Of a DNA stretch of 64,000 nucleotides, positions 27,785 through 36,950 are shown piece after piece. The notes under the pieces are model-generated. The model was not told where the DNA came from and did not search any database. It saw only the letters and a program-made list of their open reading frames with translations. The stretch covers positions 1 to 64,000 of the forward strand of contig NZ_JAMFLX010000019.1 of NCBI RefSeq assembly GCF_023502345.1, read 5' to 3'. Origin of the DNA: Parendozoicomonas callyspongiae. Lineage in GTDB: Bacteria; Pseudomonadota; Gammaproteobacteria; Pseudomonadales; Endozoicomonadaceae. Within the stretch, counting starts at the first letter, position 1, and the number at the start of each line of letters is the position of its first letter. A program made the position numbers and the translations under genes.

Positions 27785-29278
27785 GTGAGCCATACTTCAG
27801 AACAACCTGATACACATTCCACGCAGCCAGAAGGTTCTGGGGATGAAAAAAATTATCTGCTCTGGGCTGCTGGCTTTGTAACCGGACTGGCTCTTCTGCT
27901 GGTCCCGCTTTATTTTGATGCTCCCATTGGAATGTCCGATATGGCCTGGCGCTGCGCCGGTCTGGCAATGATGATGGCTGTCTGGTGGGCATTCGAGATT
28001 CTTCCTATAGCTGTCACAGCACTGCTTCCTCTGATTCTTGCACCTTTGCTGGGACTTGGTCGTCTGGACTCAGTGGCTGCTCCTTACGCCCATCCGGTGA
28101 TCTATCTCTATTTGGGTGGTTTTATGCTGGGCCTGGCTATGGAACGCTGGGGGCTGCACCGCCGAATCGCGATAAAGGTCATGCTGCTGGTGGGAACGGG
28201 CGAGCAGAGGCTGGTTATCGGCTTTATGCTGGCAACGGCGCTGCTCAGTATGTGGGTCAGTAATACCGCTACTGCCGTAATGATGCTGCCAATTGGTGTG
28301 TCTGTTATCTATATGCTCCGTGAGGAGGGGCTGGGAAGTCGTGGTTTCTCTGCCGCCCTGCTGTTGGCGATAGCCTACGGCTCTTCAATTGGAGGAATGG
28401 CAACGCTGATCGGCACTCCGCCCAATGCGTTGATGGCTGCATTCCTTGAAGAACAGTACGATCTGAAAATCGGGTTTGCTGAATGGATGGCGATAGCATT
28501 GCCGGTTTCTGTTCTTATGCTGGCGATGACTGGCTGGTGGCTTAGCAGAGGTGGCTATTCACTGTCATCCGGGCAGAATGATCGTGTCCAACAGGAGCTG
28601 CAGAAAGAGTTGCAGGTGATGGGTGGAATGAGCAGGGGAGAGTGGCTGGTTGGTATTGTCTTTGTTCTGGCAGCTGCGGCCTGGCTGTTCCGGCCACTGC
28701 TCAGTTCCATGCTGCCGGGTATTCCGCTTTCCGATACCATGATCGCAGTTACCGCCGGTGTTATTCTGTTCCTTCTGCCGGTTAATATCCGTACTTTGAC
28801 TTTTGTGATGAACTGGGATGCTACCAAAAGGCTGCCTTGGGGAGTGTTGATCCTGTTTGGCGGAGGCTTAAGCCTGGCTGCGATGATTCAGGGAACGGGG
28901 CTGGCCAGCTGGATTGCAGGGCAGTTTTCGGTCATACCCATGGGAACAGAGCTTCTAACCGTAATTCTTGCGGTGACGGTGATTATTTTCCTGACCGAAA
29001 TTACCAGCAATGCTGCAACAACCGCAGCATTCCTGCCTCCGCTGGGTGCTCTTGCCATGTCTCTGGATATACCGCCCGCCCTGCTGGCAATTCCTGCAAC
29101 TCTGGCAGCCAGCTGTGCCTTTATGCTGCCTGTTGCCACACCCCCTAATGCGATTGTCTTTGGTTCCGGCCAGATCAGTATTCGTCAGATGATTCGAAGT
29201 GGCATGATTCTGAATCTTGTTGGCATTGTAGTGATTGGCCTGCTGGCTTACTGGCTGGTTGGTGTGGTTCTGTTCTAA
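27785..29278 (+). CDS. DASS/SLC13 family sodium-coupled anion symporter
   Basis: A 497-residue protein with a ~25-residue hydrophilic N-terminus, then 11-12 membrane helices. The two SNT-type signature motifs are present: SNTATAVMMLPIG (about 165) and TSNAATTAAFLPPLGA (about 410), plus the closing VATPPNAIVFGSG. Such carriers import dicarboxylates, citrate or sulfate with Na+. The GTG at 27785 is preferred over a TTG eight codons earlier because AAGGG lies seven bases before it. The substrate cannot be set from sequence. Confidence 0.9.
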   Translation: MSHTSEQPDTHSTQPEGSGDEKNYLLWAAGFVTGLALLLVPLYFDAPIGMSDMAWRCAGLAMMMAVWWAFEILPIAVTALLPLILAPLLGLGRLDSVAAPYAHPVIYLYLGGFMLGLAMERWGLHRRIAIKVMLLVGTGEQRLVIGFMLATALLSMWVSNTATAVMMLPIGVSVIYMLREEGLGSRGFSAALLLAIAYGSSIGGMATLIGTPPNALMAAFLEEQYDLKIGFAEWMAIALPVSVLMLAMTGWWLSRGGYSLSSGQNDRVQQELQKELQVMGGMSRGEWLVGIVFVLAAAAWLFRPLLSSMLPGIPLSDTMIAVTAGVILFLLPVNIRTLTFVMNWDATKRLPWGVLILFGGGLSLAAMIQGTGLASWIAGQFSVIPMGTELLTVILAVTVIIFLTEITSNAATTAAFLPPLGALAMSLDIPPALLAIPATLAASCAFMLPVATPPNAIVFGSGQISIRQMIRSGMILNLVGIVVIGLLAYWLVGVVLF

Positions 29279-29484
29279 GAGGTCAAGCTAAGAGGCCCTT
29301 TTACCGCTTTGCGGTTAAATCGTTCCAGAAAATCAACGGTCGGGTTACATAGAACGGCAATAAAAAATGCCAGAAGAATGGGAATAACAATATCGCTCGC
29401 CAGTTTAAAACTGAGCAGGATAAGAATAATGGCCGCAATCGTAACGGAAGAGCGATGAACCGAAAATGATGGCTGAACTGGCAT
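29275..29484 (-). pseudogene. N-terminal fragment of an AI-2E/PerM family transporter
   Basis: Sixty-nine codons encode two hydrophobic segments with IVIPILLAFFIAVLCNPTVD and FLERFNRK, the N-terminus of the AI-2E transporter family (normally about 350 residues). The reading ends abruptly at the junction with the DASS gene, four bases into its stop region. No further part of the transporter is found. It is most likely a leftover after deletion. Confidence 0.7.
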
Positions 29485-29557
29485 GGTAGAGCTGTGTGGT
29501 CAATTTGGTCCGGTAAGAATACCTGTCAGCATGCTTGCAACACAAAGGTTAAGAAAG

Positions 29558-30088
29558 CTAAATAAGCTCAGGGTTGAATTCAGATGGCTCTGGTAAATGG
29601 CCTTGTCGATAAAAATCAGTCAGCCTACAGATAAATGTGTTGGGTCTATCCAGTAGATTGCCAGCCAGGAACCTGCATGCCTGGTGATAAACAGCATTTT
29701 TGAACTCCTCACTGGTTCCGGCTGTCCCCGTGAGGTTATCGGCACTGACCCTGAAACGCAGGTTGCAGCAGGCTGAAAGCACCCATTCCAGAGCCTGAGG
29801 TTCTACTTCAACCCTTTCAAATTCCTTCTGCTGTTCAGCGGTTCGGCCATCCGGTCTGTACCAGTAACCGTAATCCTCCTGCTGGCGCCGCTGTTCACCG
29901 GCAATACACCAGTGGGCGATTTCATGCAGAGCACTGGAAAAATAGTCGCGGGTAAAGTAGATATAGGCGCACCTCTTCGAAGTAGCCGGGGTGTAAAGTG
30001 GCTCTTCGGCTCCTCCAACCAGGCGGGTCCGGTAACTCTGGTAGAAGCATTGATCAAAAATCCGGATCAGATCCTGGCAGTTATGCAT
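29558..30088 (-). CDS. epmC: Elongation factor P hydroxylase
   Basis: A 176-residue YfcM/EpmC protein, which hydroxylates the lysyl-lysine on EF-P as the last step of its modification. The metal-site motif HEIAHWCIAGEQRR (about residues 55-68) and the YGYWYRPDGR segment are characteristic. It is divergent from pdxB with a 92-bp shared upstream region. The epmA/epmB partners and efp are not in the window. Confidence 0.92.
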   Translation of the reverse strand: MHNCQDLIRIFDQCFYQSYRTRLVGGAEEPLYTPATSKRCAYIYFTRDYFSSALHEIAHWCIAGEQRRQQEDYGYWYRPDGRTAEQQKEFERVEVEPQALEWVLSACCNLRFRVSADNLTGTAGTSEEFKNAVYHQACRFLAGNLLDRPNTFICRLTDFYRQGHLPEPSEFNPELI

Positions 30089-30180
30089 AGATATATCGGT
30101 TATCTGAAATTGCTGAGAGGGTGGTCCGCATTATACCATCCGCTTCTAATTGAAGCTGGTTATGGAAACCGCAGGTTCTG

Positions 30181-31332
30181 ATGAAAATAGTTGCAGACGA
30201 AAATATTCCCCTGCTTGAAACTTTTTTCCGGGATTTCCTGGGCGAAAACGGTGAGCTGTATACCTGTCACGGGCGCAATATGACGCCGGAAGATGTGGCC
30301 GATGCCGACATGCTTCTGGTGAGATCCATAACCCAGGTAAATGAAAAACTGCTTGCTGGAAGCCAGGTGCGTTTTGTCGCCACGGCCACAAGTGGCACTG
30401 ATCATGTCGATAAAAAATGGTTAAAGAACAATAACATCGGCTTCTCTTCTGCGGCAGGATGTAATGCTGATGCCGTAGTGGATTATGTGCTGGCTGCTCT
30501 GGATAATATGACGGATGAACATGGTATCCAGCTTCAGGAACGTACGGTCGGTATTGTCGGATATGGCCAGGTTGGCAGCCGCCTGTATGACCGGCTGAAG
30601 GCTTTGGGAGTGACCTGCCTGGTCTGTGATCCGTTCAAGGAGGTGCCAGGTGGCGGCATCACCATGGATGATCTGGTGAACTGGTCTGATATTATTTCTT
30701 TCCACACTCCGCTGACAGATTCCGGCCCGCATCCAACTTTCCACATTCTTGACCAGGACCGATTACAGCGCCTTAGGCCAGGCACAATTCTGGTGAATGC
30801 CGGTCGTGGTGGTGTTGTTGACAATAACGCTTTGAAACAGCGTTTGCAGGAACAGAACGATATTATTGCGGTGCTGGATGTCTGGGAAGGTGAGCCGGAG
30901 CTTGATCCGGAGTTGCTGGATCTGGTTGCTATCGGTACTCCGCATATTGCCGGTTACAGTGTGGATGGCAAGGTGCGTGGTACAGCCATGATTTATCAGG
31001 CTGCCTGTAAATATTTTGGCCAACCTGAGACAATTCGCTTTCATGAAGTGGTACCTGCACCATCCCTGCGCAGCCTGACAATGAGCGAGGGAGTTTCCCC
31101 GCAAATTGCCGCCACTATGGCCTTGAAGGCTGTTTACGATATTCGCCGGGATGATCGGTGCCTGCGTCAGGCGGTTAGAAAACACCCGGATGCCATTGCC
31201 AGGGAGTTTGATCTTTTGCGACGCAATTATCCCAAGCGTCGTGAGTTTAGTACTCTGGAAGTGATCATGATAGATACTCATCCGGCCGCCAATGACCCTG
31301 TTGCCGGGCTTGGCTTTCGGATTACAGAATAA
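30181..31332 (+). CDS. pdxB: Erythronate-4-phosphate dehydrogenase
   Basis: A 383-residue D-2-hydroxyacid dehydrogenase for the second step of pyridoxal-phosphate synthesis. It begins MKIVADENIPLLETFF. The NAD-binding loop GIVGYGQVGSRL is near residue 123, catalytic Arg lies in LVNAGRGGVVDN, and His lies in IGTPHIAGYSVDGK near 255. The dimerisation domain typical of PdxB follows. Length and motifs match PdxB fully. Confidence 0.96.
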   Translation: MKIVADENIPLLETFFRDFLGENGELYTCHGRNMTPEDVADADMLLVRSITQVNEKLLAGSQVRFVATATSGTDHVDKKWLKNNNIGFSSAAGCNADAVVDYVLAALDNMTDEHGIQLQERTVGIVGYGQVGSRLYDRLKALGVTCLVCDPFKEVPGGGITMDDLVNWSDIISFHTPLTDSGPHPTFHILDQDRLQRLRPGTILVNAGRGGVVDNNALKQRLQEQNDIIAVLDVWEGEPELDPELLDLVAIGTPHIAGYSVDGKVRGTAMIYQAACKYFGQPETIRFHEVVPAPSLRSLTMSEGVSPQIAATMALKAVYDIRRDDRCLRQAVRKHPDAIAREFDLLRRNYPKRREFSTLEVIMIDTHPAANDPVAGLGFRITE

Positions 31333-31347
31333 TTACAGCGAGAAGCG

Positions 31348-31389
31348 AGAACTGCCGGTTAGCTTCCCGTTAGAGGAAGTGGCAGTTCT
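31348..31389. terminator. Nested hairpin between pdxB and the NAD-kinase-like gene
   Basis: AGAACTGCC/GGCAGTTCT (9 bp) encloses CTTCC/GGAAG. It starts 16 bp after the pdxB stop. There is no T-run, so it may be a processing or stabilising hairpin rather than a full terminator. Confidence 0.5.
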
Positions 31390-31424
31390 ATTGAAACCGC
31401 TTCGTTAGAACAAAGGAACACTTG

Positions 31425-32567
31425 ATGCAGCAGTTTTCCATCGGACTGATTATTAACCCACTGGCCGGTATTGGCGGCTCAGTTGGCCTGAAGGGCAGTG
31501 ACGGTTCAGAGACAGTCACCAAGGCCCTGGCCATGGGGGCAACGCCTCGTGCAACAGACCGTACCCGCCAGGCTCTTATGAAACTGGTTCCCTATAAACA
31601 CCTGATTGTATTCCATACCTGGCCGGGACCAATGGGGGCTGACCTGCTCCGCGAAATGGGTTTTCTGTTTCAGGTTCACGGCTTTCTTGGCGATGATCTG
31701 ACCACTGCTGACGACACAGTCCATGCCGCCAAAATGTTTGCAGAAAGTGGCGTAGATCTGATTCTGTTTGCCGGTGGTGATGGTACGGCCCGCAATATCT
31801 GTGACTCTATTCCTGAATCTCAGCCGGTTCTGGGCATTCCTGCCGGGGTTAAGATCCACTCTGGTGTTTATGCGGTTACACCTTCTGCCGCAGGCGAAAT
31901 TCTGTCCATGCTGGTGACTGGAGAACTGGTAGATATCCGTCCGAAAGAGGTGCGTGATATTGACGAATCAGCCTTCCGTGAAGGCCGGGTTCGTGCCCGC
32001 CACTATGGTGAGTTGCTGGTGCCGGAATCGGGCCGCTTCCTGCAGAATGTTAAGCAGGGTGGCCGCGAGGTTGAAGAACTGGTGCTGAATGATATTGCCG
32101 ACGATCTGAAAGAGCAGCTGGACGATGATGTTCTGCTGGTGGCAGGTCCTGGTTCAACGACCAGAGGAATAATGGAGTGCCTGGGGCACGACAGTACACT
32201 TCTGGGGGTTGATCTCTTTGCAGAGGATAAACTGCTCGGTGGAGATGTTCGCGAACGGGATATTCTGGAAGCATTCGCCGGTCACACCGGTCCTGTTCGG
32301 GTCATGATTACCGCTATTGGCGGGCAGGGACATATTCTCGGCCGTGGTAACCAGCAACTCAGTCCAAAGGTGATTTCTGAAGTTCTGGAGCGTGAAGGGC
32401 GCGATGGTCTGATCGTTGTAGCGACCAAGAGCAAGCTGAAGGAGCTGGAAGGGCGACCTCTGCTGGTGGACTCAGGTGATCCTGAACTGGATAAGGTTCT
32501 CTCCGGAACGCTGAAGGTGATGACCGGTTACAGGGATGCCGTGCTCTATCCTGTGGCATCTGTCTAA
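31425..32567 (+). CDS. ATP-NAD kinase family protein
   Basis: A 380-residue protein of the NAD-kinase-like/AcoX group. It starts with a nucleotide-binding segment (IINPLAGIGGSVGLKGSDG), then the kinase motif FAGGDGTARNI near residue 122, and IPAGVKIHSGVYA. It is distinct from the housekeeping NadK, longer and with a conserved C-terminal domain (GQGHILGRGNQQLSP). The true phosphoryl acceptor is not known. The ATG at 31425 follows AAAGGA with suitable spacing; an adjacent TTG is less likely. Confidence 0.88.
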   Translation: MQQFSIGLIINPLAGIGGSVGLKGSDGSETVTKALAMGATPRATDRTRQALMKLVPYKHLIVFHTWPGPMGADLLREMGFLFQVHGFLGDDLTTADDTVHAAKMFAESGVDLILFAGGDGTARNICDSIPESQPVLGIPAGVKIHSGVYAVTPSAAGEILSMLVTGELVDIRPKEVRDIDESAFREGRVRARHYGELLVPESGRFLQNVKQGGREVEELVLNDIADDLKEQLDDDVLLVAGPGSTTRGIMECLGHDSTLLGVDLFAEDKLLGGDVRERDILEAFAGHTGPVRVMITAIGGQGHILGRGNQQLSPKVISEVLEREGRDGLIVVATKSKLKELEGRPLLVDSGDPELDKVLSGTLKVMTGYRDAVLYPVASV

Positions 32568-32598
32568 CCTTCGATTAAATAAAAACCTCTTATCCTCG

Positions 32599-32618
32599 CC
32601 CCCTCTTTCGTGAGGGGG
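32599..32618 (+). terminator. Hairpin after the NAD-kinase-like gene
   Basis: CCCCCTC-TTTCGT-GAGGGGG, seven perfect G/C-rich pairs, 31 bp after the stop. Only scattered T residues follow. Confidence 0.6.
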
Positions 32619-32714
32619 TACCTATCTGTCTTGTTAGTACCCTCAAATTTCTTTGTTGAGAAAATGAACCTGTTCGTAGTCTAAGTCAGTGCGTCCATCA
32701 GCAGGCTTGTGGCT

Positions 32715-33728
32715 ATGATCTGTCTTAATTGCTTTCTATGTAGAACAGGGGAGACTGCTCAAAATGAGCAGAATATTCCGCCTGATTTGAACTCTTCCTT
32801 ATCATTCAGCAAACGTAACCCCTTGGGAAAAGGCCAGCATGCATCAGTGCTCAGAGGTACTTTTGCCGGAAGGAGGGTGGCAGTCAAAAGGTATAATAGT
32901 GAAACCGAAGAGTGGACAACGGAATCTGCCGTTTTCAGGAAACTTGGTGGGCAAACTCATACCAATATTGTTGAAACATTAGGTGTGGGAAAAGTTGGAA
33001 CCTTGATCAAATCCAGAGTTTGCGTTCTACAGTTTTGCCCTAAATCACTTGAAGACAGTCTAAATGCGCAGGAACCTGTATCCATGCGTGACAGAGTTAT
33101 GCAAATTGCCGGCATTGCAGATGGGGTCTGTTTCCTTCATCAAAATGAAATCCTCCATCTTGATATTAAACCGGCAAATATTCTTTTGGATACTCATGGG
33201 ATACCTAAATTGTGCGATTTTTCGATATCTGCAGTACTGCCTTGTTATGATGACCAGTTGATATTTGGTGGGTGTTGTTTCTATCTAGCTCCTGAATTAT
33301 CAGGGGGGAGAGAGGAACCATTACCTGACAATTATTTTTGTGAAATTGCTGATTCTTTTGGAATGGGGTTTGCTGCTTACTGTATTTGTAAAAACAATTG
33401 TGAATCAACTGCTATGTGGGACGAAAGGGTGATCTGGGCTTCTGGTAGAAATAAGCCTCAAAAACACTTAGTTTCGATCTTTGATTTTGAGCAGCACGCT
33501 GTGTCAGGGATATACCAGCACTTTTTGGGTGAAGAATCAGTTGATCTAAATGATGACCGTCGCAATCATTCGACCATGAGTGCTGAAGATAACGAGCTGT
33601 GTGGAAAGATAATGCATGATCTGGCTAAACCTGCTCTAAAGGTCAATCACCAAACCAGATTGAAGCCAACTGCATTCAGACAAAAAGCCCAGCGTCTGGC
33701 CAGACGCACGATGGTGACAACGTTGTAG
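32715..33728 (+). CDS. Eukaryotic-like protein kinase, variant motifs
   Basis: A 337-residue protein (a GTG six bases upstream is an alternative start). Kinase motifs, numbered from the ATG: glycine-rich loop GKGQHASVLRG at 38-48, ATP-site Lys58 in VAVKRY, HLDIKPANILL at 148-158 (HRD changed to HLD, with Asp150, Lys152 and Asn155 kept), DFS at 168-170 instead of DFG, APE at 192-194, and DSFGMG. The core catalytic residues remain, so activity is plausible. The C-lobe after ~235 is short and unusual. There is no membrane helix. It differs from the other kinase in the window and is unlikely to be a recent copy. Confidence 0.82.
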   Translation: MICLNCFLCRTGETAQNEQNIPPDLNSSLSFSKRNPLGKGQHASVLRGTFAGRRVAVKRYNSETEEWTTESAVFRKLGGQTHTNIVETLGVGKVGTLIKSRVCVLQFCPKSLEDSLNAQEPVSMRDRVMQIAGIADGVCFLHQNEILHLDIKPANILLDTHGIPKLCDFSISAVLPCYDDQLIFGGCCFYLAPELSGGREEPLPDNYFCEIADSFGMGFAAYCICKNNCESTAMWDERVIWASGRNKPQKHLVSIFDFEQHAVSGIYQHFLGEESVDLNDDRRNHSTMSAEDNELCGKIMHDLAKPALKVNHQTRLKPTAFRQKAQRLARRTMVTTL

Positions 33729-33762
33729 AAGATCTGCAGCAGGCTGAAGATCTTCTACTTTG
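33725..33762. terminator. Terminator between the kinase gene and htpX
   Basis: Eleven-base perfect stem GTAGAAGATCT/AGATCTTCTAC, 12-base loop, then TTTGTTTG. It covers the kinase stop codon and precedes the htpX end on the other strand. Confidence 0.8.
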
Positions 33763-33772
33763 TTTGATGTGA

Positions 33773-34642
33773 TTACAGGCTCTGCAAATGAGCAATCCGC
33801 TTCTCCAGGGGAGGGTGGCTCAGAAACAGTTCGGATATACCACGCTTACCACTGATACAGAATGCTGCAAGAGAACCTTCCATCTGTGGTTCCTGGCTGC
33901 CCTGCAAACGACGTAGAGCGGCAATCATCTTGTGACGGCCTGCCAGATTGGCACCGCCTTCGTCAGCCCGGAACTCACGCTGGCGTGAGAACCACATAAC
34001 GATAATGCTGGCACCGATACCCAGAATGGCCTCCAGAACGAATACCACTCCCATATAGGCAAACATACCCAGGCCACCGCCTTCTTCATCATTGCGCAGG
34101 AAGTTATTAATCATCATGGCGATAGCACGGGCAATAAAGATAACGAAAGTATTTACCACGCCCTGAATCAGGGTCAGGGTCACCATATCGCCGTTGGCAA
34201 CATGGGAGATCTCATGACCCAGCACGGCTTCTGCTTCATCCTGGCTCATATTGCGAAGCAGCCCTGTGCTGACGGCAACCAGAGCATTGTTGCGGCTTGG
34301 ACCGGTCGCGAAAGCATTGACATCGGGAGCGTCATAGACGGCCACCTGGGGCATGGCGATACCGGCACTTTGAGCCTGACGGGAAACAGTTTCCATCAGC
34401 CAGTGTTCGGTCGCATTGCGGGGTTGCTCGATAACCTGGGCACCGGTTGATCTCAGGGCCATCCACTTGGATATAGCCAGAGAGATAAAGGCACCACCAA
34501 AGCCGAAGATCAGGGCGAAAACAAACAGGCCACTCATTCCCTGCGTGTTCAGCCCCAGCATTGGCAGTACGATACTGGTCACAATGCCCAGCACCAGCAC
34601 AACCGCCAGGTTGGTTGCTACAAATAACAGAATACGCTTCAT
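33773..34642 (-). CDS. htpX: Membrane protease HtpX
   Basis: A 289-residue zinc metalloprotease of the inner membrane that degrades misfolded membrane proteins under stress. Two N-terminal helices (about residues 4-25 and 35-57) are followed by the zinc motif HEISHVANG (His143, Glu144, His147 from this start), a further helix pair, and the third ligand region in [15 protein letters not shown]. The ATG at 34642 (MKRILLF) is chosen over a GTG four codons upstream because the family starts here. It follows alaA on the same strand (127 bp gap). Confidence 0.96.
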   Translation of the reverse strand: MKRILLFVATNLAVVLVLGIVTSIVLPMLGLNTQGMSGLFVFALIFGFGGAFISLAISKWMALRSTGAQVIEQPRNATEHWLMETVSRQAQSAGIAMPQVAVYDAPDVNAFATGPSRNNALVAVSTGLLRNMSQDEAEAVLGHEISHVANGDMVTLTLIQGVVNTFVIFIARAIAMMINNFLRNDEEGGGLGMFAYMGVVFVLEAILGIGASIIVMWFSRQREFRADEGGANLAGRHKMIAALRRLQGSQEPQMEGSLAAFCISGKRGISELFLSHPPLEKRIAHLQSL

Positions 34643-34769
34643 GGGAACAGGCACTCCTCACTGTTTTATTGGGTTAAGCCATTTATGGGGTTGTTATCTG
34701 GGCATTTCAATTGCCAAATTGTACCGAAATGTCGCAGGAGCTAACCCGTAAGTCAGCTCCTTATAAAGA

Positions 34770-35984
34770 CTAGCGCTTTATCCGGTTAAGGAATTGCTCA
34801 AAACGGGATAAGGCTTCTTCCAGAATATCAACGCGGGGAAGGGTGACAATTCGGATATGATCCGGGTTTGGCCAGTTGAAACCAGAACCCTGAACCAGCA
34901 GGATTTTTTCCTGGCGCAGGAATTCCAGCACCATCTGCTCATCATCCTCAATGGCATAACGGTTCAGGTCAATTTTGGGGAACATATAGAGTGCTCCCTT
35001 GGGTTTGACACAGCTGACACCGGGAATGGCGGTCAGCATTTCCCAGGCTTTATCACGTTGCTCCAGCAACCTGCCGCCGGGCAGAACCAGATCATTAATA
35101 CTCTGGTAACCACCCAGAGCCGTTTGAATGGCATATTGAGAGGGGACATTGGCACAGAGGCGCATGGAGGCCAGCATCAACAGTCCGTCCTGGTAATCCC
35201 GAGCGAGATGTTTGGCGCCACTGATAATCATCCAGCCGGAACGGAAACCAGCTGCACGCCATGATTTGGACAGGCCGTTAAAAGTCACACAGACGATATC
35301 TTCGGCCAGTGATCCCAGGGCAACATGTTCTACGCCGTCGTACAAAATCTTGTCATAGATTTCGTCGGCAAAAACAATCAGGCCGTGTTCCCGAGCCAAT
35401 TCGACAATACCTTCAAGAATCTCTTTTGGATAAACTGCGCCTGTCGGGTTATTGGGGTTAATAACCACGATCCCTTTGGTTTTGCTGGTGATTTTACTGC
35501 GAATATCTTCCAGGTCAGGATACCAGTCAGACTGTTCATCTTTTATATAGTGGACAGGGCTGCCACCGGCGAGTGTTACTGCAGCAGTCCAAAGGGGATA
35601 ATCCGGGGCTGGAACCAAGACTTCATCACCGTTGTTCAGCAAGCCCTGCATCGCCATCACAATCAGCTCACTGACACCGTTCCCGATATAGATATCATCA
35701 ATCGTGACGTTGGGAATCTGACGCTGCTGGCAGTACTGCATAACAGCCTTTCGGGCGGAGAACAGGCCTTTGGAGTCACAGTAACCCTGTGATTGGGGAA
35801 TGTTCAGGATCATATCCTGAACAATTTCTTCCGGTGCCTCAAAGCCAAATGCTGCTGGATTACCAATATTCAGTTTGAGAATTCTGTGGCCTTCTTCCTC
35901 AAGCTTTCGTGCTTCATGAACGATTGGGCCACGAATTTCATAACAAACATTGAGCAGCTTGGATGACTTCTGAATATCCTGCAT
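34770..35984 (-). CDS. alaA: PLP-dependent alanine aminotransferase AlaA
   Basis: A 404-residue class I/II aminotransferase that makes alanine from pyruvate and glutamate. The AlaA signature KSSKLLNVCYEIRGP opens the protein. INPNNPTGAVYP and the PLP-lysine motif FNGLSKSWRAAGFRSGW are intact. The start MQDIQKSSKLL at 35984 matches E. coli AlaA length; an in-frame ATG at 36029 would add 15 residues, and neither has a clear ribosome site. The alaA-htpX-msrB neighbourhood is known from other gammaproteobacteria such as Pseudomonas. Confidence 0.93.
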   Translation of the reverse strand: MQDIQKSSKLLNVCYEIRGPIVHEARKLEEEGHRILKLNIGNPAAFGFEAPEEIVQDMILNIPQSQGYCDSKGLFSARKAVMQYCQQRQIPNVTIDDIYIGNGVSELIVMAMQGLLNNGDEVLVPAPDYPLWTAAVTLAGGSPVHYIKDEQSDWYPDLEDIRSKITSKTKGIVVINPNNPTGAVYPKEILEGIVELAREHGLIVFADEIYDKILYDGVEHVALGSLAEDIVCVTFNGLSKSWRAAGFRSGWMIISGAKHLARDYQDGLLMLASMRLCANVPSQYAIQTALGGYQSINDLVLPGGRLLEQRDKAWEMLTAIPGVSCVKPKGALYMFPKIDLNRYAIEDDEQMVLEFLRQEKILLVQGSGFNWPNPDHIRIVTLPRVDILEEALSRFEQFLNRIKR

Positions 35985-36131
35985 TGTATTTATGACTGCC
36001 TTTTGTAGGGGCTTGCTGTCCAGGGGCATACGGCCACAATAGACGCTATTGCCCGAATTCTATCTATGTATTTCTATTGTGTAGGGTTGTCTGGATAATA
36101 CACGGGATAGTGAGGGAGGAGATATATTTTT

Positions 36132-36530
36132 ATGTCAGAAAACAGACGTTCAGATCAGGAGTGGCAGAAGCTTCTGACACCCGAGCAGTACAGAGTGTGT
36201 CGCGAGAAAGGAACTGAGCCTCCTTATAGTGGGAAGTATCTTGATCATAAGGAAGTGGGAACTTATCACTGCACTTGTTGCCAGAGCCCCCTGTTTATCT
36301 CAGATGCCAAGTTTGAAAGCGGTTGTGGCTGGCCCAGTTTTTGGGCTCCCTATTCAAAAGGTTCCATTGTCTATGAGGAAGACAGAAGCCTGGGAATGGC
36401 GAGAACAGAGATCATGTGTGCCAGTTGTGGTGCTCATCTCGGACATGTGTTTCCTGATGGTCCACAGCCTTCAGGGCTTAGATATTGTGTGAATTCAGTA
36501 TCACTTGGTTTTTCCGATGATAGATCTTGA
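36132..36530 (+). CDS. msrB: Peptide-methionine (R)-S-oxide reductase MsrB
   Basis: A 132-residue MsrB that repairs methionine-R-sulfoxide in proteins. Zinc Cys pairs CTCC and CASC are present, GCGWPSFW is conserved, and the catalytic Cys lies in RYCVNSVSL near residue 120. GGGAGGAG precedes the ATG by about 12 bases. It is divergent from alaA. Confidence 0.96.
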   Translation: MSENRRSDQEWQKLLTPEQYRVCREKGTEPPYSGKYLDHKEVGTYHCTCCQSPLFISDAKFESGCGWPSFWAPYSKGSIVYEEDRSLGMARTEIMCASCGAHLGHVFPDGPQPSGLRYCVNSVSLGFSDDRS

Positions 36531-36563
36531 TGGCACATAAAAGATTCTGCCTGTAGGGTTGGG

Positions 36564-36797
36564 CTAACCATCTTCATATCCTTCATCATCTGAATTGTCC
36601 CACCCTCCATCCTGGGGCTGAAAGCCCTGGTATCCGTTTTCATCGTATTCATCTAAATCATCTTCTTCTGGCAGGTAATGGCTGGGTGACTCATAGCCCT
36701 GATGCTCGTATGTGCTTGCCTGCAGAGAAAGAGTTATGGAAACGGTGGACAGAAAAAAAGAGAAAAAAAGGGAGGGAAGAGAGACTCCGGCTTTCAT
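36564..36797 (-). CDS. Small acidic exported protein
   Basis: A 77-residue frame when started at the ATG at 36797 (MKAGVSLPSLFFSFFLSTVS). This gives a signal peptide with likely cleavage near SLQAS. The mature part is very acidic and rich in Asp, Glu, Tyr and Gly (YLPEEDDLDEYDENGY, GGWDNSDDEGYEDG). A longer frame to 36932 adds a hydrophilic N-terminus and would hide the signal. No family recognised. It lies between msrB and the repeat-rich exported protein, on the same strand as the latter. Confidence 0.6.
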   Translation of the reverse strand: MKAGVSLPSLFFSFFLSTVSITLSLQASTYEHQGYESPSHYLPEEDDLDEYDENGYQGFQPQDGGWDNSDDEGYEDG

Positions 36798-36950
36798 GAC
36801 AAGACACTCATTGGATGGTCTTAGTAATTTGAAGTGGTTACTCGGTTTAAAGATAAAAACTGAGCCACTATCGTGACCCAGCTCTTCATCCTTTCCAGCT
36901 AACTGAGGGTCTAGTACTGGAGATGCCAGCACTAGACCTGGGTTATGTAA

